Notes: generated by a model not told the origin, from the sequence alone. 64,000 nucleotides of DNA from Halobacillus litoralis (GCF_009856355.1 NZ_WMEW01000001.1:558001-622000), one strand, 5' to 3'. Positions 8,671 through 16,106 are shown, numbered from the stretch's first letter. Numbers and translations are program-made.

Positions 8671-8781
8671 TATGAGGCTGCCTCACCTTCGGATCTCGAA
8701 GTCCTGCGCCTTCAAGGTGCCATGACGATTTTTTCAGCGAATGTGAAACGAATGAAGGAAATAGAAAGAGTAAGCCTCATA
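8671..8781. other. unexplained structured intergenic segment between two terminators
   Basis: No convincing coding frame. The segment is bounded by a 9-bp inverted repeat, TATGAGGCT (8671-8679) and AGCCTCATA (8773-8781). It holds an inner hairpin with arms CACCTT (8684-8689) and AAGGTG (8714-8719). It lies between the cysK terminator and a second terminator at 8788-8835, so a transcript starting near 8640 would be a short structured RNA. It could equally be a remnant of a small repeat element. No promoter was recognised. Confidence 0.3.
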
Positions 8782-8787
8782 AAACAG

Positions 8788-8835
8788 AAAAAAGCGGATG
8801 GCATGGATACAATATTCCATACCATCCGCTTTTTT
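8788..8835. terminator. bidirectional terminator between cysK and the TRIC-type channel gene
   Basis: A long stem (AAAAGCGGATGGCATGG against CCATACCATCCGCTTTT, one mismatch) with T runs on both strands. It can end the minus-strand channel gene and any plus-strand read-through or small RNA. Confidence 0.85.
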
Positions 8836-8892
8836 AACGTTACCTTTCACAAATCCTCCGTTACTCAGCGGCCTCCATCGCGGACTCCTTTT

Positions 8893-9504
8893 TTATATCC
8901 GGTACAAATCCCGGAACCTTAAATGCCAGCCAAGGTGATACGACAATACCCTGGATAGAATAACCAGGAGAAAAATACTGTATGTATGAAACGGATTGTA
9001 AAGGTCGACCCAGCCAAGACCGATCACGACGCCCGTGACCATCGCCCACACGGCATAAATCTCCTGATGGAGAACCATCGGACGGCGCTGAGCCAGAACA
9101 TCCCTCGTCACACCACCGCCCACCCCGGTCAGAATCGCAGCGAAAATGATTCCGCCCAGTGGAAAATCATGCTGAACCGCAAAGGACGCCCCCTGCAGAG
9201 CGAACGCAGAGAGACCGACAGCATCCGGATAGATATTCCATCGATCCCAGGCCATCACCCACGTTTTAGGAAAGAAATACACAATAGCAATGGTGATTAA
9301 AGCCACGTAAAACAGATACCCCTGCTCCCATACGTGTATCACTGGAACATCCAGAGCGATATTACGGATGATCCCCCCGGCAAAGGGTGTAGCTATTCCT
9401 AAAATAAACGTACCAAATATATCATACCTTTCGTTCAGTGCGACAATGGCTCCACTAAACGCAAATGCACTGACGGCAAGGATGTTTAAAATATCCCAGG
9501 TCAT
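8893..9504 (-). CDS. TRIC/YicG-type (UPF0126) cation channel family membrane protein
   Basis: A 203-residue membrane protein with about seven hydrophobic helices. It shows the duplicated UPF0126/TRIC pattern: AVSAFAFSGAIVALNERYDIFGTFILG followed by FAGGIIRNIALD, then the second repeat VGLSAFALQGA and GVGGGVTRDVLAQRRPMVL. Homologues form trimeric potassium/cation channels or are described as glycine-type transporters of unknown role. The start at 9504 (MTWDILNIL) was chosen because GGAGGAG sits correctly before it; an upstream in-frame start lacks one. It is convergent with cysK. Confidence 0.85.
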   Translation of the reverse strand: MTWDILNILAVSAFAFSGAIVALNERYDIFGTFILGIATPFAGGIIRNIALDVPVIHVWEQGYLFYVALITIAIVYFFPKTWVMAWDRWNIYPDAVGLSAFALQGASFAVQHDFPLGGIIFAAILTGVGGGVTRDVLAQRRPMVLHQEIYAVWAMVTGVVIGLGWVDLYNPFHTYSIFLLVILSRVLSYHLGWHLRFRDLYRI

Positions 9505-9656
9505 GCCTCTCCTCCTCTCCCTATCCAACTGGATGTCAAACGAATGTTATACCGCACCGATTATACCAAATTCTTCAGCCTCTCTTTCGAAAAAACATAG
9601 AAATTGTTGAAAATATGCAGGAAATGCTAGGACTAGTATGATTTTTTCTATACACT

Positions 9657-9668
9657 ACTATATATAGT
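9657..9668. promoter_or_regulatory. 12-bp perfect palindrome upstream of the XRE-PAS regulator
   Basis: ACTATATATAGT is a perfect palindrome about 90 bp before the regulator start, extended imperfectly to CACTA...TAGTG. XRE-family regulators commonly bind such sites near their own promoters. Autoregulation is inference; the AT-rich setting raises the chance of a random palindrome. Confidence 0.35.
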
Positions 9669-9756
9669 GAATTTTGTTGCAATATGCCACAAGGGATTCT
9701 CTTTAATAAGTAGAATTTATTATATAACTAAACATAGTAGGATGTGATCATTAAGA

Positions 9757-10284
9757 ATGAGGAGCTGGCTGATCAAATTAAGAAAAGAACAGGACCTTAC
9801 CCAGCAGGAGATTGCCGCAGGGGCTCATATCGATAGAGCCTATTACGCACAAATAGAGAACGGTACCAGAAATCCCAGTATGACGGTTGCTTCTCAAATT
9901 GCGTCTTACCTGCATATCAACCCATCGCTTTTTTACACTGAGCACTTGAGTGAGCCTTTTGAAAAAGCGCTCGTCCACTCACCTGTCGTCATTGCTCATT
10001 GTGATTTGAACCTTCGATATACGTGGATGTTCAACCCCCACCCGGACTTTAAAATGAATGTCGTCATCGGCAAAAGAGATGACGAACTGGATATCAATGA
10101 AGGCACAACCGGATTAATGGAGCTGAAACAGTCTGTAATGGACGATGGAATAACAAGAAGAGAGATCATTGCCTTTCCCCTGTCCGAAGGTCTGATCAGA
10201 TATGACGTATTCGCCCAGCCTCTATATGATCAGAATGGACATATTATAGGCGCAGCGACGGTTTCCGTTGAACTGCTTATGTAA
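9757..10284 (+). CDS. XRE-family HTH regulator with C-terminal PAS-like sensor domain
   Basis: A 175-residue protein. Residues 1-60 are a Cro/C1-type HTH (LTQQEIAAGAHIDRAYYAQIENGTRNPS). Residues 75-175 resemble a PAS domain of the kind found in sensor histidine kinases: NLRYTWMFNPHPDF, VIGKRDDELD, then RREIIAFPLSEGLIRYDVFAQPLYDQNG and a terminal beta strand IGAATVSVE. It is therefore a one-component sensor-regulator with unknown ligand, not a kinase. An Sda-like gene follows after 16 bp with a perfect ribosome site. The pair looks like one operon and suggests a role in sporulation or cell-cycle decisions. Confidence 0.8.
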   Translation: MRSWLIKLRKEQDLTQQEIAAGAHIDRAYYAQIENGTRNPSMTVASQIASYLHINPSLFYTEHLSEPFEKALVHSPVVIAHCDLNLRYTWMFNPHPDFKMNVVIGKRDDELDINEGTTGLMELKQSVMDDGITRREIIAFPLSEGLIRYDVFAQPLYDQNGHIIGAATVSVELLM

Positions 10285-10300
10285 TAAAGGAGGAGTCGTT

Positions 10301-10450
10301 ATGGCTTTTGATAAACTATCCCCTTTCCTCCTGAAAGATGCCATTCATAAAGCCATTGAGTTGAAACTGGAGGAAGAGTTCATCCAGATGCTGCTGAATG
10401 AGATGAGGAAAAGGGAAAGAGAAACAGGAAAGATTGCTTCTTTTGAATGA
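10301..10450 (+). CDS. Sda-like sporulation histidine-kinase inhibitor
   Basis: A 49-residue helical-hairpin protein behind AAAGGAGGAG. The core LSPFLLKDAIHKAIELKLEE followed by FIQMLLNEMRKR aligns well with B. subtilis Sda (FIELIENEIKRR in the same position). Sda binds the dimerisation domain of KinA/KinB and blocks autophosphorylation, stopping entry into sporulation when replication is perturbed. Here the gene is the second in an operon led by an XRE-PAS regulator, unlike the stand-alone DnaA-controlled sda of B. subtilis. It may be a paralogue tied to a different signal. The similarity is from memory and the target kinase is unknown. Confidence 0.75.
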   Translation: MAFDKLSPFLLKDAIHKAIELKLEEEFIQMLLNEMRKRERETGKIASFE

Positions 10451-10526
10451 CATAACAGCCGATTGAACACCTTTTGAATGTATGTTTCCACTCAGGGACG
10501 GGTAAAGCTAACCAGAGGTGATGGTA

Positions 10527-11228
10527 ATGGATAGAAACCGATGGATGATGCATCAGGACTGGGATGATTTGTATTTCATACACTGGCCCGTCCCCGCAGA
10601 AGAACTGCGACCTTACGTACCTGAGAAGCTCGATATTGATGAATTTGACGGTTCGGCATGGATTGCCGTCGTCCCTTTCCGTATGAAAAATATCCGTTTC
10701 AGGGGACTGCCTGAAATCCCGTTTGGCACGGAACTGCTTGAGCTGAATGTAAGGACTTATGTTTCGTACAAAGGTGAACCAGGGGTTTATTTCATTACCC
10801 TCGACTCTGATCACCCTCTCGGAGTTTTTTTAGCGCGCTCAGTTTTCGGTCTTCCTTACGTACACGCATCCATGCGTATGGATATTGGAGATTCCAGCAC
10901 ACAGTTTTCCAGCCGCCGCACACATAAAGGCTATCCAGCAGCACAGTTTCACGCGGAGTTTCAAACAGTCAGCGAGCCGATGGAGGCCCGCCCGGGCTCC
11001 CTTTTATACTGGCTCACAGAAAGATATGCTCTCTGGGTCGTTCGTGGAAACCGGGTATATAAAGGACCGATCATTCATAATAACTGGAAGCTTCAGAAAG
11101 CAGAAGCCGCTGTGACGACTAATCATCTGCTGGATTTCCTCCCCTCTGAATATTTCCGCAGCAGACCGGTGACCTACTATTCCAAATCTGTTCAAACACG
11201 GATTTTCCCATATGAGCGTAAGTCATAA
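10527..11228 (+). CDS. YqjF-like DUF2071 protein
   Basis: A 233-residue soluble protein beginning MDRNRWMMHQDWDDLYFIHWPV. It has the DUF2071/YqjF pattern: W(D/E)DL and HWPVPAEELRPYVPEKLDID near the N-terminus, then VPFRMKNIRFRGLPEIPFG, ELNVRTYVSYKGEPGVYFITLD and a central LYWLTERYALW. No enzymatic activity is established for the family, whose fold relates to acetoacetate decarboxylase. The ATG at 10527 was preferred to a GTG nine bases upstream because AGAGGTGA lies before it. It is followed by the dioxygenase gene, which has its own promoter. Confidence 0.82.
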   Translation: MDRNRWMMHQDWDDLYFIHWPVPAEELRPYVPEKLDIDEFDGSAWIAVVPFRMKNIRFRGLPEIPFGTELLELNVRTYVSYKGEPGVYFITLDSDHPLGVFLARSVFGLPYVHASMRMDIGDSSTQFSSRRTHKGYPAAQFHAEFQTVSEPMEARPGSLLYWLTERYALWVVRGNRVYKGPIIHNNWKLQKAEAAVTTNHLLDFLPSEYFRSRPVTYYSKSVQTRIFPYERKS

Positions 11229-11238
11229 GCACCCCCCG

Positions 11239-11286
11239 TTGAAACTTTCAGTTCCCTGCGGTATAATTATCTCGAATTCGAAATAA
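11239..11286 (+). promoter_or_regulatory. sigma-A promoter with MhqR-like operator upstream of the dioxygenase
   Basis: TTGAAA (11239-11244) and TATAAT (11262-11267) are 17 bp apart, a near-ideal sigma-A promoter. Directly after it, ATCTCGAATTCGAAAT (from 11269) matches the remembered B. subtilis MhqR operator, an inverted repeat around ATCTCGAATTCGAGAT, with one changed base. A quinone-responsive MarR repressor would block the start site here. No mhqR gene is in the window. Confidence 0.8.
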
Positions 11287-11307
11287 ATGAAATGAGGTGG
11301 CTCCTTC

Positions 11308-12258
11308 ATGGAATTAAAAGGTATTCATCACGTGTCAGCCATTACGGCTTCTGCTCCAAAAAACTATGATTTCTATACAAACGTGCTCGGTATGCGGCTC
11401 GTCAAGAAGACAGTGAATCAGGATTCCCCTTCGATGTATCACTTATTCTACGCTGATGGACAGGGAAATCCCGGGACAGATCTGACTTTCTTTGAAATAC
11501 ACCGGGCCGGAAATACCTATCCAGGGACAAGGAGCATTTCCACGACATCTTTACGGGTTAAAAATGATGAGGCCCTCCTTTACTGGCAGAAGCGCTTGAA
11601 TGCTTACAATTTAGATGTCGATGCCATTCAGGAGCGGATGGGCAGAAATACCCTCTCATTCAGGGACCCGGAAGGACAGCGACTTATGCTTATATCCGAC
11701 CAGAATAACTCCGGCGTTCGCGCAGGAACTCCCTGGGAAAGGTCTCCTGTTCCCCAAAACGTCGGAATTACAGGTCTCGGCCCTGTCCATTTGACTGTTC
11801 AGGAAGCTTCCAAAACAGATGATGTACTGACGCAGGTCCTCGGCTTCCGGAAAGTCGGAACCTATGACCAATGGACCGTTTATGAGACAGGGGAAGGTGG
11901 CTCAGGAGCTGAAGTCCATGTAGAAGAAAAACCAGATGAAAAGCCTGAGAAACCTGGAAGAGGTAGTGTTCATCACGTCGCTTTCCGGGTGGAAAACGAA
12001 GAAGAGTTAAGAAAATGGAAGGAAGTGATTGATGCAGCGGGATACCCCAATTCCGGCCTTGTCGATCGCTTTTACTTCAAATCGCTGTATTTCAGGGAAG
12101 CAAATCATATACTATTCGAGCTGGCTACAGATGGTCCTGGATTTGACGCAGACGAAGACTCCGGGCACCTGGGTGAATCGCTGGCCCTCCCTCCCTTTTT
12201 AGAACATGAACGGGAAAAAATCGAAAGCACGCTCACTCCATTGGATACAACAAAGTAA
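11308..12258 (+). CDS. ring-cleaving dioxygenase of the MhqA/MhqO (two-VOC-domain) family
   Basis: A 316-residue protein with two vicinal-oxygen-chelate domains. The first begins IHHVSAITASAPKNYDFYTNVLGMRLVKKTVNQD with an early metal-ligand His and ends near the FRDPEGQRLML motif. The second begins GLGPVHLTVQEASKTDDVLTQVLGFRKV and contains SVHHVAFRV and ILFELATDGPGF (His and Glu ligands). Length equals B. subtilis YkcA/MhqA. The family detoxifies hydroquinones and catechols and protects against quinone and aldehyde electrophiles. The MhqR-like operator upstream agrees. It is monocistronic with a strong terminator. Which of the MhqA/E/O paralogues it is cannot be decided. Confidence 0.88.
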   Translation: MELKGIHHVSAITASAPKNYDFYTNVLGMRLVKKTVNQDSPSMYHLFYADGQGNPGTDLTFFEIHRAGNTYPGTRSISTTSLRVKNDEALLYWQKRLNAYNLDVDAIQERMGRNTLSFRDPEGQRLMLISDQNNSGVRAGTPWERSPVPQNVGITGLGPVHLTVQEASKTDDVLTQVLGFRKVGTYDQWTVYETGEGGSGAEVHVEEKPDEKPEKPGRGSVHHVAFRVENEEELRKWKEVIDAAGYPNSGLVDRFYFKSLYFREANHILFELATDGPGFDADEDSGHLGESLALPPFLEHEREKIESTLTPLDTTK

Positions 12259-12275
12259 TAGAGATATTATAAAAT

Positions 12276-12315
12276 GGAAAGCCCCATAGGATGCAGCCAT
12301 CCTATGGGGCTTTCC
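12276..12315 (+). terminator. terminator after the dioxygenase
   Basis: A perfect 18-bp stem (12276-12293 with 12298-12315) with a 4-base loop. The T run is weak on both strands (CTTTCCTTTAT), but stem strength is high. Confidence 0.85.
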
Positions 12316-12371
12316 TTTATCCTCCCATCCAAAACACCTTCCGGGAACGTCATCTAAGCGTTTCGATTCAT

Positions 12372-12413
12372 GAAAAAAAGCTTGTAGAAAAACTTGAGGT
12401 TTCTCTACAAGCT
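12372..12413 (-). terminator. terminator after the aconitase gene
   Basis: Arms AGCTTGTAGA (12379-12388) and TCTACAAGCT (12404-12413), followed on the minus strand by TTTTTTTC. The inner part can pair further (AAAC with GTTT). Confidence 0.85.
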
Positions 12414-12438
12414 GTCTTTGTCAGGAAGAAACGATGGA

Positions 12439-14388
12439 TTAAGATTCGAGACGTGCTTTAACCCAGTTGATCAAACCACCTTTTTCCATAATGTCAATCT
12501 GTCTGTCTGATAACGCGTGTTCCAGCTTTATCGTCCGGCCCCTGCCTTTGATTTCAGCTTCGACTACAGGTGAATGTTTGATTTGTTCCCTCAATCCGCT
12601 GAACACAAGGGTATCTCCCTGCTCGATTTCTTCCAATTCGTCTGGATTCTTAAACGTAAGCGGCAGCACTCCGAAGTTCGCCAGGTTCTGCCAGTGAATT
12701 CTGGCAAAATCTTCGACTATGGCTACTTTCATCCCTAAATATTTAGGTGCAAGAGCGGCATGCTCCCGGCTTGATCCCTGTCCGTAGTTGGCTCCGGCAA
12801 CAACCGCATGGCCACCCTTTTCTCTCTGATCCATCGCCCGGTCATAGTAGGTGTCATCCACAATTTCAAAGGTGAACTTACTTATTTCCGGCAGGTTGCT
12901 TCGATAAGGCAGCACCCTTGCTCCTCCAGCCAGAATTTCGTCGGTGGAAATGTCGTCCCCCATCTTCAGTAAAACAGGAAGCTCCATTTCGTCCGGAAGC
13001 TCATCCATTTCAGGAATGGAGGCCACGTTTGGACCTTTGACTAATTCCACCTCTTTGGCCTCTTCATAAGGCAGTGGTTCATCGAGAAGGCGGGTGTCCA
13101 CCGTCGGCTCATCTAAATCCTGAACATCAGGGTAGTCGAATCCGGCTTTTCTCGGGTCGGTTATGACGCCTTTCAAAGCAGAAACAGCAGCAGTTTCCGG
13201 GCTGCATAAAAAGACACTGTCTTCTTTCGTTCCAGAACGGCCGGGGAAATTCCTTGGCGTTGTACGCAGACTGTTCCGTCCTGTAGCAGGTGCCTGCCCC
13301 ATTCCGATACATCCATTACACCCAGCCTGGTGGAGACGCCCTCCAGCTTGAAGGAAGTTAGCGATGTGCCCTTCCTGCGACAAATCAATCAACATCTGTC
13401 TGGAGGTGGGGTTAATATCAAACGAGACGCCGTCAGCGATATGTTTGTTTTCTGCAATCTTCGAAGCTATCGCAAAATCACGGTAGCCGGGGTTCGCTGA
13501 TGAGCCGATATAGGATTGGTAGATTCCTTCTCCCTCGACTTCCTCCACCGGAACCACATTTCCCGGACTGGAGGGCTTGGCCACCATTGGTGAAAGTTCC
13601 GACAGATCCAACTCATCGTGGACATCATAAGCAGCATCGTCATCTGCGGCAAGTTCAATCCATTCATCTTCCCTGCCTTGAAGTTTCATGAAACGTTTCG
13701 TCTCCTCATCGGAAGGAAAAACTGTCCCGGTCGCTCCAAGTTCTGCCCCCATGTTCGCAATGACGTGTCTATCCATAGCTGTAAGGTTTTTTAATCCCGG
13801 ACCGTAATATTCAAAGACATGGTTCACCCCTCCTTTGACCCCGTGCCTGCGCAGCATTTCGAGGATGGCATCCTTCGCGCTGACCCAGTCCGGAAGCGAA
13901 CCCGTCACTTTCACCCCCCATACTTTCGGCATTTTCACGTAAAAAGGTTCACCGGCAATGGCCATCGCCACATCAATCCCACCGGCTCCCATGGCAAGCA
14001 TGCCCATACTGCCGTTGGCACATGTGTGACTGTCAGAACCGAGAAGTGTCTGCCCGGGCTTGGCAAGGCGCTGCATATGGACAGGGTGGCTGACCCCATT
14101 CCCCGGGCGGCTGAAATAAAGTCCGAAGCGTTTTGCAGCACTTTCCAGAAACAAGTGGTCATCTGGATTTTTGCTGTCTTCCTGAATTAAGTTGTGATCT
14201 ACGTACTGAGCGGAAACTTCTGTTTGGGCTCGTTCGATCCCCATAGCCTCCAGTTCAAGCATAACCATCGTCCCTGTAGCATCCTGCGTAAGGGTTTGAT
14301 CAATTTTCAACCCGATTTCCGATCCAGGCGTCATCTCTCCCTCGACTAAGTGGTCCTGGATCAGCTTCTGTGTGACATTGTACCCCAC
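12439..14388 (-). CDS. aconitate hydratase, short (mitochondrial/Aquifex-like) type
   Basis: A 649-residue Fe-S hydro-lyase interconverting citrate and isocitrate (TCA cycle). Cluster cysteines are visible in LLGSDSHTCANGSMG and in QAGCNGCIGMGQAP (CxxC). The swivel domain carries GDDISTDEILAGG and YGQGSSREHAALAPKYLG. It is much shorter than the roughly 900-residue AcnA/CitB of B. subtilis and belongs to the compact lineage. GTG at 14388 (MGYNVTQKLI) was chosen because GGAGGA is correctly spaced and relatives begin MG-N-T. It is transcribed divergently from the TPR receptor gene. A link to that regulator is suggested by a shared 13-bp repeat. Confidence 0.9.
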   Translation of the reverse strand: MGYNVTQKLIQDHLVEGEMTPGSEIGLKIDQTLTQDATGTMVMLELEAMGIERAQTEVSAQYVDHNLIQEDSKNPDDHLFLESAAKRFGLYFSRPGNGVSHPVHMQRLAKPGQTLLGSDSHTCANGSMGMLAMGAGGIDVAMAIAGEPFYVKMPKVWGVKVTGSLPDWVSAKDAILEMLRRHGVKGGVNHVFEYYGPGLKNLTAMDRHVIANMGAELGATGTVFPSDEETKRFMKLQGREDEWIELAADDDAAYDVHDELDLSELSPMVAKPSSPGNVVPVEEVEGEGIYQSYIGSSANPGYRDFAIASKIAENKHIADGVSFDINPTSRQMLIDLSQEGHIANFLQAGGRLHQAGCNGCIGMGQAPATGRNSLRTTPRNFPGRSGTKEDSVFLCSPETAAVSALKGVITDPRKAGFDYPDVQDLDEPTVDTRLLDEPLPYEEAKEVELVKGPNVASIPEMDELPDEMELPVLLKMGDDISTDEILAGGARVLPYRSNLPEISKFTFEIVDDTYYDRAMDQREKGGHAVVAGANYGQGSSREHAALAPKYLGMKVAIVEDFARIHWQNLANFGVLPLTFKNPDELEEIEQGDTLVFSGLREQIKHSPVVEAEIKGRGRTIKLEHALSDRQIDIMEKGGLINWVKARLES

Positions 14389-14418
14389 ACGAATCACTCC
14401 TCCTCACTGATTGGTCGA

Positions 14419-14643
14419 TATTTTTAGAATAGATGAAATTTTCCTATACCTTTTATACCCGTTCTCGTGTATCATTACTCATAAACCCATATTTTCCCTT
14501 GAAAAACCTCTAATGGACACCCATTCTGTCCCTTCTATGAAAGTCCCCTGCAAAAACCACCTCTTAAGTACCATTTTTTTTACGACTTGGGAAACTGCCG
14601 AAATTTATTGAAAATGATGAAACGAACATGTATTCTAAAAATA
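14419..14643. repeat. 13-bp inverted repeat pair in the aconitase-receptor divergent region
   Basis: TATTTTTAGAATA at 14419-14431 and its exact reverse complement TATTCTAAAAATA at 14631-14643. The second copy begins at the -10 hexamer (TATTCT) of the receptor promoter. The first is placed identically in orientation relative to the aconitase gene, about 30-45 bp before its start. A shared operator or duplicated core promoter is possible. Nothing else codes between 14401 and 14700. Confidence 0.5.
14608..14636 (+). promoter_or_regulatory. promoter of the TPR receptor gene
   Basis: TTGAAA (14608-14613) and TATTCT (14631-14636) with a 17-bp spacer, 65 bp before the chosen start codon. The -10 overlaps the 13-bp repeat described separately. 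Confidence 0.6.
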
Positions 14644-14675
14644 GATTTGAAAGAGATTTGTTCTCCCAAATCAAC

Positions 14676-14687
14676 AGTTGATCAACT
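14676..14687. promoter_or_regulatory. 12-bp perfect palindrome in the receptor leader
   Basis: AGTTGATCAACT is a perfect palindrome downstream of the predicted transcription start and just before the ribosome site of the receptor gene. It is a candidate binding site for autoregulation, or a short RNA hairpin affecting translation. Confidence 0.4.
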
Positions 14688-14700
14688 AGGTGTGTGGAAA

Positions 14701-15984
14701 ATGGAATATGGAAAAGTGCTTCGGTTCCATCGGGTGAAACAAGGGTTAACACAAAACCAGCTCGCTGATGGAATTATTTCGCCAGCGTATTTATCCAAGA
14801 TTGAGAACGATCAGACCGTTCCTGCTTCTGAGGTGCTCGAACTTTTGTATGAACGCCTTGGCCTTGATTTTCACGACTCTTCCTATAACCACCCTTCCAA
14901 AGACAAGCTGAAGGAATGGTACAAAACGATTTTTTATAAGCAGAAGGAAGAAGCGGAGAAATTAAAGAAGGAGCTTTCTCATCAGAAGGATACGCTGAAC
15001 AATCATCACCTGTATATTTTCTTTGAGCTCTTCCGCATTCGTCATCTTTTGTTGGAAAACAAGGTGGAGAAGGCTTATGAAGCATGGAAAGATATTAAAC
15101 AGCACGAAGACACATTCGATGATGAAATGAAGTACTATTTTCATGTAAATTCCGGTCTGCTTGAATATTATCGTGGGAATTTTGATGAATCTTTTCAACA
15201 GTTGATGAAAGCCAAGAATTATATCAGTCCCGCAGGCATTGAGAAGTGGGAAGTCAGTGACTTGTATTACCACTTATCTTTAAGCTCGAGCCAGGCGCAT
15301 CATGTATCAGCCTCTGTTTTTTACGCAGACCAAGCGTTGGAAGCTTATAAGAGCCAGTATGACCTTGCCAAAAGCGCAGACTGTCACATTATTCTCGGTA
15401 TTAATTACAGCCGGTTGAAAAACTATGCGAAATCTCTTGAAAATTATAATCTGGCCAAAAAAATTGCTTCCCAGACCAAGGATAATCAACAGCTCAAACT
15501 GGTTTATATCAACATTGCGGTGTTGGAATCCAGAATTGAAAATCATGACTCTGCTATCCACAATTATAAGAAGAGTCTGGAATATGTTTGCGAGTCCAAG
15601 TCTACTTATGATTATCAGGAATACTTGAATATCATTCACGGGTTGATTATTGAACATTACCGTTTGGATGATAAAGCCGGATGTCTTGAATGGATTGAAA
15701 AAGGCTTAACAGAAGTTGAAAACACAGCTTCCGAGAGCCACTACCTCCATTTTAAAGTGTATGATCATTTATTGAATGAACTACCTGACACACTCCCTTT
15801 TATTGAGGAGACCGTCCTTCCTTACTTTCAGAAGAAGAAGGATCATGTTTACGTGATCAGGTATTCTAAATTCTTAGCCGATCTTTATGAAAGGCAGAGG
15901 ATGTATAAACGCTCCACAGAACATTTAAGGTTAGCAATGCAATTGTTAAATAAACATTCTGACTTAGGAGGAATTATGTTATGA
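14701..15984 (+). CDS. RNPP-type quorum-sensing receptor: XRE HTH plus TPR repeats (NprR-like)
   Basis: A 427-residue protein. Residues 1-60 are a Cro/C1 HTH (EYGKVLRFHRVKQGLTQNQL, then SPAYLSKIENDQTVPASEVL). From about residue 90 to the end it is tandem helical hairpins of TPR type, for example EYYRGNFDESFQQLMKAKNY, ILGINYSRLKNYAKSLENYN and VLESRIENHDSAIHNYKKSL. This layout and length match NprR/PlcR/AimR-class receptors, where a re-imported peptide binds the TPR groove and changes DNA binding. The ATG at 14701 was chosen because the HTH starts there. Its stop overlaps the start of a 39-codon secreted-peptide gene by ATGA, the strongest evidence for peptide signalling. It is divergent from an aconitase gene. 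Targets are unknown. Confidence 0.85.
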   Translation: MEYGKVLRFHRVKQGLTQNQLADGIISPAYLSKIENDQTVPASEVLELLYERLGLDFHDSSYNHPSKDKLKEWYKTIFYKQKEEAEKLKKELSHQKDTLNNHHLYIFFELFRIRHLLLENKVEKAYEAWKDIKQHEDTFDDEMKYYFHVNSGLLEYYRGNFDESFQQLMKAKNYISPAGIEKWEVSDLYYHLSLSSSQAHHVSASVFYADQALEAYKSQYDLAKSADCHIILGINYSRLKNYAKSLENYNLAKKIASQTKDNQQLKLVYINIAVLESRIENHDSAIHNYKKSLEYVCESKSTYDYQEYLNIIHGLIIEHYRLDDKAGCLEWIEKGLTEVENTASESHYLHFKVYDHLLNELPDTLPFIEETVLPYFQKKKDHVYVIRYSKFLADLYERQRMYKRSTEHLRLAMQLLNKHSDLGGIML

Positions 15985-16100
15985 AAAAGATCATTGCATT
16001 TGTTGCTGTTCTAGGTCTGGCTGTCTCTATCGCTGCTCCATTGACTCAAGATAGTGCAGTCGAAACATACCCTAGACCATTAGCTGCTGAGCAAGTTTAA
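15981..16100 (+). CDS. putative secreted signalling propeptide of the RNPP cassette
   Basis: A 39-residue product starting with ATG inside the receptor stop (ATGA overlap), with GGAGGAATT as ribosome site. Residues 1-3 are MKK, and 4-19 are a continuous hydrophobic signal stretch (IIAFVAVLGLAVSIAA) ending in a plausible signal peptidase motif (SIA/IAA). The polar tail is PLTQDSAVETYPRPLAAEQV. This is the form of PapR/NprX/Phr exported propeptides, whose C-terminal 5-10 residues become the signal. Here the tail end (ETYPRPLAAEQV) is the candidate source. A terminator follows. The mature form and import route (Opp) are inferred. Confidence 0.75.
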   Translation: MKKIIAFVAVLGLAVSIAAPLTQDSAVETYPRPLAAEQV

Positions 16101-16106
16101 TTTTAC

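Noticed and set aside
8722..8922. Plus-strand 66-codon frame downstream of cysK
   Set aside because: Runs through a strong terminator hairpin and into the end of the convergent channel gene; no ribosome site.
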